Positions 43,148 to 51,572 are shown, counted from the first letter of the stretch. The stretch is DNA of 64,000 nt from Rothia halotolerans (GCF_004136635.1 NZ_NOIU01000004.1:62001-126000), one strand, 5' to 3'. The notes: generated from the letters alone by a model not told the origin. Numbers and translations are program-made.

Positions 43148-43876
43148 TCAGGGGGCGGGATGGATCTGGTTGTCGAGGGTGAGGCTCACGCGGTCGGAGA
43201 GGTAGCTGTCCATGCTGTACTCGACGATGCGCCCCTCACAGTCCGTCCCGATGCGCCGATCGCGCAGCAGGGGTGCTCCGGGCCGGCAGTCGAGGACCTC
43301 GGCCTGCGCGGCGTCCGCGGGGACGGCCTCGAGGGTGTGGCGGGCCGTGTAGACGCCGGCTCCGCACGCCGCGAGGCGGGCGTAGATGGATCCGGAGTCG
43401 GTGTCGAAGTTCAGCAGATGGCGCCCCGCCGCCATGGCGAACGCGGAATCCTCCAGCATCGCCGGTTCGCCGTCCAGCAGGCGCAGGCGCCGGACGAAGA
43501 CCACGAGCTCCCCCGCCGGGACCTGGAGCGCGCCGCCGACGTCGTCCCCGGCGGCACGCTTGGTGACCTCCAGCGTCCGCTGGCCGGGCGTCCTGCCCGC
43601 CGAGCGGGCCCAGGCGGTGAAGCTGCCCAGCAGGTGCGCGGACTGCTCCGAGGAGTTGTGCCGGACCACGGGAGTCCTCCCCTGGGAGCCGTAGATCAGG
43701 CCGTCTGCGCGCAGGGCGTCCAGCGCCTTGCGGACGGTGCCGCGCGAGGCGCCGTAGGACCGCTGGAGGGCGGATTCGCTCGGGATCTTCTGCCCCTTGG
43801 GCCACTCCCCGCCGTGGATGAGAGACCGGAAGGCCTCCTCGAGCTCTCGGGAGAGGTGGGGCCGCGTCGTGGTCAT
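43148..43876 (-). CDS. GntR-family (HutC/UTRA) transcriptional regulator, PhnR-like
   Basis: A 242-residue regulator: an N-terminal winged helix-turn-helix (about residues 8-72, IPSESALQRSYGASRGTVRKALDALRADGLI) and a C-terminal UTRA ligand-binding domain. The ATG at 43876 is preferred over TTG 43891 because TACAAT lies six bases before it. It heads the minus-strand operon with the PhnX-like gene and is divergent from the oxidoreductase and transport genes. It is likely the cluster's local repressor, relieved by a phosphonate or a pathway intermediate. Confidence 0.88.
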   Translation of the reverse strand: MTTTRPHLSRELEEAFRSLIHGGEWPKGQKIPSESALQRSYGASRGTVRKALDALRADGLIYGSQGRTPVVRHNSSEQSAHLLGSFTAWARSAGRTPGQRTLEVTKRAAGDDVGGALQVPAGELVVFVRRLRLLDGEPAMLEDSAFAMAAGRHLLNFDTDSGSIYARLAACGAGVYTARHTLEAVPADAAQAEVLDCRPGAPLLRDRRIGTDCEGRIVEYSMDSYLSDRVSLTLDNQIHPAP

Positions 43877-43882
43877 ATCCTG

Positions 43883-43891
43883 ATTGTACAA
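43883..43891 (-). promoter_or_regulatory. -10 element and overlapping TTGTACAA palindrome of the GntR gene
   Basis: TACAAT (43888 to 43883, minus strand) is six bases from the ATG. The perfect 8-bp palindrome TTGTACAA (43884-43891) overlaps it, as an autoregulatory operator would. Confidence 0.45.
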
Positions 43892-43961
43892 GTTTCCGGA
43901 ATGCGCCCAGGTGATTCGGGTGAACAGCAGGAGAACGCTGAGATCTCAAGGTGAACTCTGG

Positions 43962-43973
43962 GAACAACTGTTC
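43962..43973. promoter_or_regulatory. candidate operator in the divergent phosphonate intergenic region
   Basis: GAACA-AC-TGTTC is an inverted repeat 56 bp before the FAD oxidoreductase start. On the same stretch two GGTGAAC words (43919-43925 and 43950-43956) are reverse complements of PHO-box half-sites. Binding of the GntR protein and of PhoP is inferred, not shown. Confidence 0.4.
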
Positions 43974-44028
43974 AAACAAGTTCTGTTTCATCTTGCCCGT
44001 GCTGGCATGCGAGCCGCACGCTGAGACC

Positions 44029-45189
44029 ATGACGACATCGAGCAGCGCCCATCGAGAAGACCGCCGGAGCCGCAGAGCCCTCCTGTCCGAGGCCGACGTC
44101 CTCGTCGTCGGCGCGGGGATCGTGGGCCTCGGGCACGCCCTGGCCGCGCACGAGGCCGGCCTCAGGGTCGTGGTCATCGAGCGGGAGCACCGCGTGGTGG
44201 GGGCGTCGGTGCGCAACTTCGGCCACGCCTGCGTGACCGGTCAGGCGGGGGAGTGCGCGGAGCTCGCGCAGAGCGCCCGCGAGGCGTGGTTGCGGGCCGC
44301 CTCCCGGGCGGGCTTCTTCGCGGCGGAGACCGGGGGCCTGGCCCTGGCGCAGACCGAGCGGGAGGCCGCGGTGCTCGAGGAGCTCTCCGGGCGGCGGGAC
44401 GGGCAGGTGCGGATGCTCACCGGGGCGCAGGCGCGCGAGCGACTCGGCGCGCCGGGTCCCGAGGGCCTGATCGCCGGAGCCTGGCTGCGCGAGGACCTCC
44501 GCGTGGATCCTCGCGAGGCGGTGCCGGCGCTGGCCGCCTGGCTCGCGGAGCAGGACGGCGTCGAGATCCTCTGGAACACCTCCTTCCTGACCGAGGAGGA
44601 CGGCCTGGTCCAGACCTCGCGGGGACGGATCCGCGCCCAGCGGGTCGTCCTGTGCGTCGGGCACGACCTCGACCACCTCGAGCCCGAGGCCGCGCGCTCG
44701 GCGGGGATCCAGCGCTGCGCCCTGCAGATGGTCCTCGCCGAGGACCCCGGCATCCGGGTGGAGCCCGCCGTCCTGACCGGCACCTCGATGCTGCGCTACG
44801 ACGCCTTCTCCGAGACCGACGCCGCCCGGGACCTGCGAGCCGAGCTCGCCCGCCGCGTGCCGGAGCTGCTCGAGATCGACGCGAACCTCATGCTCACCCA
44901 GCGCCCCGACGGGACCCTGCTCATCGGGGACTCCCACGAGCTCGCTCCCAGCCAGGAGCCCTTCCTCCGGGAGGCCACCAGCGAGACGCTCCTGTGCGCG
45001 GCGGCCGACGCCCTCGGGCTGGGGCGCTCGGCGCTCCGCCCCGTCCAGCGCTGGCAGGGCGTCTACGCCGCCGGGACGCAGGGCAGGTATCTCCGGGCCC
45101 GGATCTCGGACCGGGCCGAGGCCTGCACGGTGACCTCCGGCGTCGGCATGACGATCGGCCTGGGACTGGGCCGCCGGGCCTTCCGCTGA
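44029..45189 (+). CDS. FAD-dependent oxidoreductase of phosphonate clusters (TIGR03364 type)
   Basis: A 386-residue DAO-like flavoprotein. The FAD loop VVGAGIVGLGHALAAHEAG is followed by the family stretch ASVRNFGHACVTGQ. The C-terminal part has TQGRYLRARIS and SGVGMTIGLGLG. This clade is known to co-occur with PhnX-like hydrolases and phosphonate transporters, and oxidative deamination of an aminophosphonate related to 2-aminoethylphosphonate has been proposed. ATG 44029 is preferred; a longer form from GTG 43951 would be hydrophobic and non-conserved. The ribosome-binding site is weak. It heads the plus-strand operon with the ABC importer. Confidence 0.85.
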   Translation: MTTSSSAHREDRRSRRALLSEADVLVVGAGIVGLGHALAAHEAGLRVVVIEREHRVVGASVRNFGHACVTGQAGECAELAQSAREAWLRAASRAGFFAAETGGLALAQTEREAAVLEELSGRRDGQVRMLTGAQARERLGAPGPEGLIAGAWLREDLRVDPREAVPALAAWLAEQDGVEILWNTSFLTEEDGLVQTSRGRIRAQRVVLCVGHDLDHLEPEAARSAGIQRCALQMVLAEDPGIRVEPAVLTGTSMLRYDAFSETDAARDLRAELARRVPELLEIDANLMLTQRPDGTLLIGDSHELAPSQEPFLREATSETLLCAAADALGLGRSALRPVQRWQGVYAAGTQGRYLRARISDRAEACTVTSGVGMTIGLGLGRRAFR

Positions 45190-45238
45190 TCCGCACCGGC
45201 CGCCGATCCCGACCATCACACCTCCCGAAAGGCAGATC

Positions 45239-46276
45239 ATGGGGCATCACCCCCTCTCCCGGCGCGGCTTCCTCACCGCGGCCGGCACACTCACCCTCGG
45301 CGCGGCCCTGGCCGGCTGCGGCGGCACCGGGCCCTCCGGCGAGGACGGCGTCGTCGTCTACTCCGCCGACGGCCTGGGCGACTGGTTCGAGCGGCAGTTC
45401 GAGGCCTTCCGAGAGCGCACCGGCGTGGCCGTCTCGATCGTCGAGGGCGGCTCCGGCGAGGTCATCGCGCGCGCCGCCAAGGAGATCTCCAACCCCCAGG
45501 TGGACCTCATCGTGACGCTCCCGCCCTTCATCCAGAAGGCGGCCCAGGACGACCTCCTCGCCCCGCACGGGATCGACGTCTCGATCCTCGACCCGGAGGA
45601 CAGGGACGCCGAAGGCCTCTTCTTCTCCGTGGTCCGCAACTACTTCACGATGATCCGCTCGCCCCAGGGCGCCGCGCCGGAGACCTGGGAGGACCTGCTC
45701 CGCGAGGATCTCCGGAAGAAGATCCAGTACTCCACGCCCGGGCAGTCCGGCGACGGCACGGCCATGCTCCTGCTCCTCCAGCAGGTGCTGGGGCGGGAGG
45801 AGGCCCACGAGTACCTGGGCAGGCTGCAGGCCAACAACGTGGGCCCCTCCTCCTCGACCGGCCGCCTGGGCCCCAAGGTCTCCACGGGGGAGCTCCTGGT
45901 GGCCAACAGCGACGTCCAGATGGCCCTGAACGCCATCGAGGCGGAGCGCATGGACTACGAGACCTTCATCCCTGCCCACGCGGGCGGGAGGACGACCGTC
46001 GCCCTGCCCTACGCCATGGGACTGGCCAAGAACGCACCGCACGCGGACGGCGCCCGGCGCCTCATGGAGTTCCTCGTCTCCGCCGAGGTCCAGCAGAGCC
46101 TCCCGTCCGCCGCCCGGGGCGAGTCCGCCCGCCGGGACGTCGTCCACGAGGGGCCCGACGCCGAACGGATCGCCGCGGCCCTCGACGGCGCGGAGATCTG
46201 GTCCCCCGACTGGAACGACGTCCTCACCCACCTCGACTCCGACCTGCGCGACTACCGAGAGGCAACCCAGCAATGA
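45239..46276 (+). CDS. phnS: phosphonate ABC transporter substrate-binding lipoprotein, PhnS-like
   Basis: A 345-residue binding protein of the iron/AEP (extracellular solute-binding family 1-like) type. The signal sequence has twin arginines (SRRGFLTAAG) and a lipobox ending in LAGC, so it may leave by the Tat route and become a lipoprotein. The mature part reads VVYSADGLGDWFERQFEAF at its start. AAAGG precedes the ATG. It follows the FAD oxidoreductase by 49 bp and overlaps the ATPase gene by 4 bp. 2-Aminoethylphosphonate or a derivative is the likely ligand, by context. Confidence 0.83.
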   Translation: MGHHPLSRRGFLTAAGTLTLGAALAGCGGTGPSGEDGVVVYSADGLGDWFERQFEAFRERTGVAVSIVEGGSGEVIARAAKEISNPQVDLIVTLPPFIQKAAQDDLLAPHGIDVSILDPEDRDAEGLFFSVVRNYFTMIRSPQGAAPETWEDLLREDLRKKIQYSTPGQSGDGTAMLLLLQQVLGREEAHEYLGRLQANNVGPSSSTGRLGPKVSTGELLVANSDVQMALNAIEAERMDYETFIPAHAGGRTTVALPYAMGLAKNAPHADGARRLMEFLVSAEVQQSLPSAARGESARRDVVHEGPDAERIAAALDGAEIWSPDWNDVLTHLDSDLRDYREATQQ

Positions 46277-47418
46277 GCATCACCGCCCCCGACGCCGTCT
46301 CCCACCGGACCGATCGGCGTCCCGCCGCCGCGGCCCTGCGGGAGGTCACCGTCTCCTACGGCGCCACCGACGCCCTCAGGGACTGCTCCCTGGAGATCCA
46401 CCACGGCGAGACCGTGGCCCTGCTCGGGCCCTCCGGCTCCGGCAAGTCCACGGCGCTGAAGGCCCTGGCGGGCTTCGAGGCCCCGAGCCGCGGCGCCGTC
46501 CTGCTGGGCGGCCGGGACGTCACCGGGCTCTCCCCGGCCCAGCGGGGGATCGGCATCGTCGTCCAGTCCTACGCGCTGTTCCCGCACATGAACGTGCGGA
46601 AGAACGTGGGATTCGGGCTGCGGGCCCGGCGCGTCCCTCCGGCCCGGACGCGCGAGCGCGTGGACGAGGCCCTGCGGATGGTGGGCATGTTCGACTACGC
46701 GGACCGGCTGCCCCGCGAGCTCTCCGGCGGCCAGCAGCAGCGCGTAGCCATCGCCCGCGCGCTGGCGATCCGCCCCCGCGTCCTCCTGCTGGACGAGCCC
46801 CTCTCCGCCCTGGACGCCGCGCTGCGCCAGAGCATGCTCCACGAGCTCCAGCAGCTGCGTCGGCGCCTCCCCGACCTGGCCATGGTCTACGTGACCCACG
46901 ACCAGGGCGAGGCGCTGGCGCTCGCGGACCGCATCGCCCTCATGCGCGACTCCCGGCTGGAGTCGCTGGGCCGCACCGAGGAGATGTTCGAGCGGCCCTC
47001 CACCGAGTTCGCCGCGACCTTCCTGGGCGGGGCGGACATCCTGCCGGCGCGCACCCTGACGGCGGCCGGGGCGGGGGAGACGGTCCGCGCGGCCTACGGC
47101 GGCCACGAGATCTCCGTGCTCACTCGGGAGGACCTGCCCCGGGACCACGGGATCAGCCTGGCGGTGCGCCCGTGGTCCTGGCAGTTGGCGGACGACGCCG
47201 TCCCCGCCCCCAACCCGGTCTTCGCGGCGGAGGTCGACGGCGTGCAGTGGAAGGGCTCGTCCTACCGGGTGCAGGCCACCGCGGAGTCCACCGGCCAGAC
47301 CCTCCACGTGGAGATGCCGGCCCGTGGCCGGGCCCCAGCGGTGGGCGGGACCCTGTCCGTGACCGTCGCGCCGCGGGACGTCATGGTGCTCCCGGCGGAG
47401 AGGAGCGACGGCGCATGA
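46273..47418 (+). CDS. phnT: phosphonate ABC transporter ATP-binding protein, PhnT-like
   Basis: A 381-residue ATPase of the spermidine/iron/AEP importer class. Walker A GPSGSGKST, Q-loop VVQSYALFPHMNV, signature [16 protein letters not shown], Walker B LLLDEPLSALD and switch His VYVTHDQ are all present. A C-terminal TOBE-like domain (about residues 255-375) follows. Its ATG overlaps the previous stop, and the first permease starts on its own stop, so translation is coupled. Confidence 0.87.
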   Translation: MSITAPDAVSHRTDRRPAAAALREVTVSYGATDALRDCSLEIHHGETVALLGPSGSGKSTALKALAGFEAPSRGAVLLGGRDVTGLSPAQRGIGIVVQSYALFPHMNVRKNVGFGLRARRVPPARTRERVDEALRMVGMFDYADRLPRELSGGQQQRVAIARALAIRPRVLLLDEPLSALDAALRQSMLHELQQLRRRLPDLAMVYVTHDQGEALALADRIALMRDSRLESLGRTEEMFERPSTEFAATFLGGADILPARTLTAAGAGETVRAAYGGHEISVLTREDLPRDHGISLAVRPWSWQLADDAVPAPNPVFAAEVDGVQWKGSSYRVQATAESTGQTLHVEMPARGRAPAVGGTLSVTVAPRDVMVLPAERSDGA

Positions 47419-48248
47419 GAGCCCCCACCCTCCGCCGCGTCGGCTGGGCGGCGCCGCCCCTGGCGGCGCTCCTGATCCTCCTGGTCTACCCGATGCTCCA
47501 GGTGGTCGCGACGTCCTTCGACGCCGTGGGCTCGGGAGCCCCGGGGCAGGCCTGGCCCACGGTGCTCGGCGACCCGGCCGTGCACCGGGCCCTGCTGACC
47601 ACCCTGCAGGTGGCCGCGATGACCACCCTGGGCTGCCTGGTGCTGGGCGTCTTCCTCGCCCTGGTCCTGGCCTACGTCCCCTTCCCCGGCGCGGGGGCCG
47701 TCACCCGGCTCGTCGAGGCCGTGATCTCGTTCCCCTCGTTCCTCATCCCGCTGGCCTTCGGGACCCTCTTCGGACCCGTGGGCATCGTCAACACCGCGAT
47801 CACCGGGACCACCGGCGCCGCGGAGGGGCCGCTGCAGTTCATGGGGAGCGTCCACGGCGTCGTCCTCGCGGAGGTCGCGTACTTCACCCCGTTCATCGTC
47901 CGGCCGGTGCTGGCGGCGTTCCAGCGGCTTCCCCCGGACCAGATCAACGCGGCGTCCTCGCTGGGGGCCCATCCCGGGCGCATCGTCGGCCAGGTGATCC
48001 TGCCGGGGGCCTATCCGGCCATCGCGGGGGCCGGGGTCCTGGTGTTCATGCTCGCGCTGAACGAGTTCGGCATCATCCTGTTCACCGGGGCCCAGGACGT
48101 GGTGACGCTGCCCCTGATGGTCTACACCCGGGCCATCGTGACCTTCGACCTGCCGGGGGCCTCGGTCATCGCGTGCCTCCAGGCGGCCGTCTCCCTGCTG
48201 GTCTACTTCGCCTACTCCCGGCTCTTCGTCCGCCGCTCCGGACGATGA
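47415..48248 (+). CDS. phnU: phosphonate ABC transporter permease, PhnU-like
   Basis: A 277-residue permease with six predicted helices, the first at residues 12-34. The EAA-type coupling loop reads INAASSLGAHPGRIVGQVILPGAYP. ATG 47415 lies in the ATGA overlap with phnT. Pairs with the next permease, 55 bp downstream, to form the channel. Confidence 0.86.
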   Translation: MRAPTLRRVGWAAPPLAALLILLVYPMLQVVATSFDAVGSGAPGQAWPTVLGDPAVHRALLTTLQVAAMTTLGCLVLGVFLALVLAYVPFPGAGAVTRLVEAVISFPSFLIPLAFGTLFGPVGIVNTAITGTTGAAEGPLQFMGSVHGVVLAEVAYFTPFIVRPVLAAFQRLPPDQINAASSLGAHPGRIVGQVILPGAYPAIAGAGVLVFMLALNEFGIILFTGAQDVVTLPLMVYTRAIVTFDLPGASVIACLQAAVSLLVYFAYSRLFVRRSGR

Positions 48249-48303
48249 GGGCGGCGCGCGCCCCGCGGCCCCCCGCCCCTCCGCTCCACGAAAGGATGCC
48301 ACC

Positions 48304-49155
48304 ATGCTGATCAGGAACGCCGCCGCCCGCGGTGCGATCTGGGCGGTCTTCGGACTGCTGGTGCTGGGGCTCATGGCCTCGCCCGTCCTCATCACGCTCA
48401 TGCTCGCGCTCGCCCGGCAGTGGACGAGCTTCCTGCCCTCGGGCGTCACCGGGGAGCACCTGGGCGAGGCCCTCTCCGCGGACAGCCTGGCCAGCTTCTC
48501 GGTCTCCGTCCAGACCGCGGTGATCTCCTCGGCGCTGGCGGTGCTGCTGGGCACCTGGGCGGCCCTCGCGGGGCGGAGCGCGCCGGCCTGGCTGCGGCAG
48601 CCGATGTCCGCCCTGTTCCACCTGCCCTCCGCGATCCCCTCCGTGGTGATCGGCCTCGGGGTGCTGATCGCCTTCTCCACCCCGCCGCTGCTGCTCAACG
48701 GCACCCCGGCCATCGTGGTCGCGGTCCAGACGGTCATGGTGCTGGCCTTCACCTACTCCAACGTCCACGCGGCGCTCGAGGGCCTGGACCGCCAGCAGGC
48801 CCTGGTGGCCTCCTCGCTCGGCGCCTCTCCCGCGCGGATCCTCCTCACCGTCACCCTCCCGCAGCTGCTCCCCTCGATCGGCGCCGCGGCGGGCCTCTCG
48901 CTGGCGCTCTGCATGGGCGAGCTGGGGGCCACCATGATGGTCTACCCGGCCTCTTGGAGGACCGTCCCGGTCAGCATCTTCACGGCGCTGGACCGCGGGG
49001 AGGTCTTCCTGGCCGCGGCCATGACGCTCCTGCTCCTGCTGATCACGCTCGTGATCCTCGCCCTGCTCGCCCTCGTGAGGACCGGGCGCGGGCCGGCGCG
49101 CCGAGGGGGCGGACGGCGTCGTGCCGGGAAGGAGGGCGTGGGCCTGGCCGCCTGA
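48304..49155 (+). CDS. phnV: phosphonate ABC transporter permease, PhnV-like
   Basis: A 283-residue permease with six predicted helices and the coupling loop VASSLGASPARILLTVTLPQLLPS. The last 30 residues are very basic (RRGGGRRRAGK). CGAAAGGATGCC precedes the ATG. It is the last gene of the plus-strand phosphonate operon; a strong hairpin lies 39 nt downstream. Confidence 0.86.
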   Translation: MLIRNAAARGAIWAVFGLLVLGLMASPVLITLMLALARQWTSFLPSGVTGEHLGEALSADSLASFSVSVQTAVISSALAVLLGTWAALAGRSAPAWLRQPMSALFHLPSAIPSVVIGLGVLIAFSTPPLLLNGTPAIVVAVQTVMVLAFTYSNVHAALEGLDRQQALVASSLGASPARILLTVTLPQLLPSIGAAAGLSLALCMGELGATMMVYPASWRTVPVSIFTALDRGEVFLAAAMTLLLLLITLVILALLALVRTGRGPARRGGGRRRAGKEGVGLAA

Positions 49156-49193
49156 GCGCCCGGCCGCCCGGACCGGAGCCCGAGGCGAAAAGA

Positions 49194-49233
49194 GCCGAGG
49201 CCCTCCCCGCACGGATGCGGGGAGGGCCTCGGC
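49194..49233. terminator. bidirectional terminator, perfect 18-bp stem
   Basis: The arms 49194-49211 and 49216-49233 (starting GCCGAGGCCC) close on CGGA. On the minus strand TCTTTTC follows, so it is a proper intrinsic terminator for the second aldehyde dehydrogenase and also ends the phosphonate operon. Confidence 0.88.
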
Positions 49234-49253
49234 GCGTCGGCGGTCAGCGGTCC

Positions 49254-50630
49254 CTAGCCGTTGACGCGGTACAGCTTCTCGTTGGTGAACTCCTTCAGCG
49301 CCCACTGGGCGTTCTCGCGGCCGTAGCCGGAGTTGTTGATGCCGCCGAAGGGGAACTCGGGGCTGGAGTCCATGTGGGTGTTGACGAAGGTCATGCCGGC
49401 CTCGATGCGGTCCGCGACCCGGCGGCCGCGCTCGGCGTCGGTGGTCCAGACCGAGGCCATCAGGCCGTACTGGGTGTTGTTGGCCAGCCGCACGGCGTCG
49501 TCCTCGTCCTCGGCCTTGAAGACCATCACGGCCGGGCCGAAGAGCTCGTTGCAGCCGAGGTCGCTGTCCTCGTCGATGTCGGTCAGCAGGGCCGGGGACA
49601 TGAACCAGCCCGGGCGGTCCAGCTTCTCGCCGCCGAAGTGCAGCGTCGCGCCGTCCTTCGCCGCCTGCTGGATGCGCTCGACGACCTCATCGCGGGCGCC
49701 CTCCGAGGAGAGCGGGCCCATGTCGGTGTCCTCGCCGTCGTACTCGCCCACGGTCACGTTCTCCACGGCCCTCTTGGCGGCCGCCACGAAGTCGTCGTAG
49801 ACGTCCTCGAGGACGATGAACCGCTTCGGGGAGGTGCACACCTGCCCGGCGTTGGCGGTCCGCAGGGTGACCAGCTTCTGGGCCAGCGCCTCGACGTCGT
49901 CGGTGTCCAGGACGACGGCGGGGTCGTTGCCGCCCAGCTCCAGGACCGACTTCTTCAGGTACTTGGCGGCGATCCCCGCCACGGAGGCGCCCGCGCCCTC
50001 GGACCCGGTCAGGGAGACGCCCTTGACGCGGAAGTCCTTGAGGACCTCCTCGGCGTCGCTGCTGTTGAGGTAGACGTTGGTGTACGTGCCCTTCGGCAGG
50101 CCCGCCTCCTCGAGGATCTCCTGGAAGGTCTGGGAGGACTTGGGGCAGATCGCCGCCTGCTTCATCATCACGGCGTTGCCGACCATGAGGTTGGGCAGCA
50201 CGAAGCGGGCGACCTGGTTGTACGGGAAGTTCCACGGCATGATCCCCAGCAGGACGCCGAGGGGCTCGTGCTTGACGTAGGTGCTGTCGGCGCCCTGCGC
50301 CTCGGGCAGCTCGGTGGTCTCCAGGAAGCCGGGGGCGTTCTCGGCGAACCAGCGGGCGGTCATGGCGACCTTCTTCGCCTCGTTGACGCCCTGCTGCTTG
50401 GGCTTGCCCATCTCGTGGCCGATGATGTCGGCCAGCTCCTCGGCGCGGGAGTCGAAGATCTCCGCCGCCTTGCTCAGGATCTCCGAGCGCTTCTGCATGG
50501 GGGTGTCCCGCCACTGCCTGAAGGCCTGGTCGGCGCGCTCGATGACGCCGGGGATCTCCTCCGCGGTGAGGGAGTCGAAGGTCTCCTCGACCTGGCCGGT
50601 GTTCGGATTGGTCACAGCGAAAGTACTCAT
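49254..50630 (-). CDS. NAD(P)-dependent aldehyde dehydrogenase, succinate-semialdehyde dehydrogenase-like (second copy)
   Basis: A 458-residue ALDH with catalytic Cys265 (GQVCTSPKR), Glu231 (LELGGND) and Asn134 (PWNFP). It aligns without large gaps to the copy at 40468-41853, from the MSTFAVTN start to the NEKLxRVN end, so the two are paralogues. ATG 50630 fits that shared start; an in-frame codon four residues upstream is less likely. It is on the same strand as the first copy, and the phosphonate cluster lies between them. The substrate is unproven. Confidence 0.9.
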   Translation of the reverse strand: MSTFAVTNPNTGQVEETFDSLTAEEIPGVIERADQAFRQWRDTPMQKRSEILSKAAEIFDSRAEELADIIGHEMGKPKQQGVNEAKKVAMTARWFAENAPGFLETTELPEAQGADSTYVKHEPLGVLLGIMPWNFPYNQVARFVLPNLMVGNAVMMKQAAICPKSSQTFQEILEEAGLPKGTYTNVYLNSSDAEEVLKDFRVKGVSLTGSEGAGASVAGIAAKYLKKSVLELGGNDPAVVLDTDDVEALAQKLVTLRTANAGQVCTSPKRFIVLEDVYDDFVAAAKRAVENVTVGEYDGEDTDMGPLSSEGARDEVVERIQQAAKDGATLHFGGEKLDRPGWFMSPALLTDIDEDSDLGCNELFGPAVMVFKAEDEDDAVRLANNTQYGLMASVWTTDAERGRRVADRIEAGMTFVNTHMDSSPEFPFGGINNSGYGRENAQWALKEFTNEKLYRVNG

Positions 50631-50702
50631 GGTCCTACTCAAACGCCGGGAGCGGGGCGCCGTCCAGGGGTTTCGGTACCGGCGGACAGGCTCGACGCCC
50701 GC

Positions 50703-51566
50703 TCAGTACACGAAGACCGGCAGCCACCCCGGATGGTGCGCGTGCACGATCGCCAGGAAGACGATCAGATCGAAGAGCAGATGCGCCGTGACGGTGTAGG
50801 GCAGCGACTTCGTCCTGGTGAAGATGACGGCCTGGACCAGGGCGAAGGGGATGGTGAGGAAGGGCCCCCAGGACTGGTATCCGAGCTCCCACAGGAAGCT
50901 CACGAAGATCACCGAGGTCAGCACGTTGGCCGTCCAGAACGCGAAGTGCCGGGCGAGCAGCGTGAACACCGTGCAGATGAAGAACAGCTCGTCCCAGATG
51001 CCCACGGCGTTGACCCCCACGAGCAGCCGCCCGATCTCGCTCGGGCTCTCCACCGCCGGCCAGTTCAGGTAGGTCCCGGAGCGGATGAAGTAGAACGGCA
51101 GGATGAGGTAGGCGGCCACCAGGACGAAGGCGAGCCAGCCCCACTCCAGGCGGCTCCACGGCCGTCCCCGCCGCCGGGGGAAGCGGACCGCGCGGTCGCG
51201 CAGCACCAGGCGGTGCACCGCGTAGGGCACCGTCACCGCCGCGACGAGTGCTGCGCCCATGAGGAAGAAGTGGGGCCAGGAGATGTCCGCCTCCATCGAG
51301 ACGGAGCTGACGATGCCGAGCCCCAGCGCGATCAGCCCGAGGTCCCGTCCCAGCGGCGCCGAGACGAGGAGCCCGAGCACGACGCCGCCCGCGAGCCCCG
51401 CGTACCCCCACGAGCTCTGGACCCCGAAGACGAGGACGGCCCCGGCCGCCACCAACGCGGCGGCGAGCGTCCCCGGCCCGGCCGTCCGCTGGCGCTCGGG
51501 AAAGCCGAAGACCGGCGGCTGAGGGCGTGCGCCCTCCCGGTCCGCGGGGTGCTGGGAGGCCGGCAT
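50703..51566 (-). CDS. CPBP-like (ABI-family) intramembrane protein, divergent
   Basis: A 287-residue membrane protein with about eight hydrophobic segments. The pattern recalls CPBP glutamic-type intramembrane proteases, with WDELFFICTVF where the EExxxR motif is expected, FVSFLWELGYQ for the second motif and TAHLLFDLIV for the third, with its His. The first Glu is Asp and the Arg is missing, so proteolytic activity is doubtful. The ATG has TAGGAT six bases upstream and no Shine-Dalgarno. It lies alone between an ALDH and a sugar transporter on the same strand. Confidence 0.65.
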   Translation of the reverse strand: MPASQHPADREGARPQPPVFGFPERQRTAGPGTLAAALVAAGAVLVFGVQSSWGYAGLAGGVVLGLLVSAPLGRDLGLIALGLGIVSSVSMEADISWPHFFLMGAALVAAVTVPYAVHRLVLRDRAVRFPRRRGRPWSRLEWGWLAFVLVAAYLILPFYFIRSGTYLNWPAVESPSEIGRLLVGVNAVGIWDELFFICTVFTLLARHFAFWTANVLTSVIFVSFLWELGYQSWGPFLTIPFALVQAVIFTRTKSLPYTVTAHLLFDLIVFLAIVHAHHPGWLPVFVY

Positions 51567-51572
51567 GCTCCC

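Noticed and set aside
43951-44028. Extended N-terminus of the FAD oxidoreductase from GTG 43951
   Set aside because: The extra 26 residues are Asn/Cys/Phe-rich, overlap the putative operator and do not fit the family start; no ribosome-binding site precedes the GTG.
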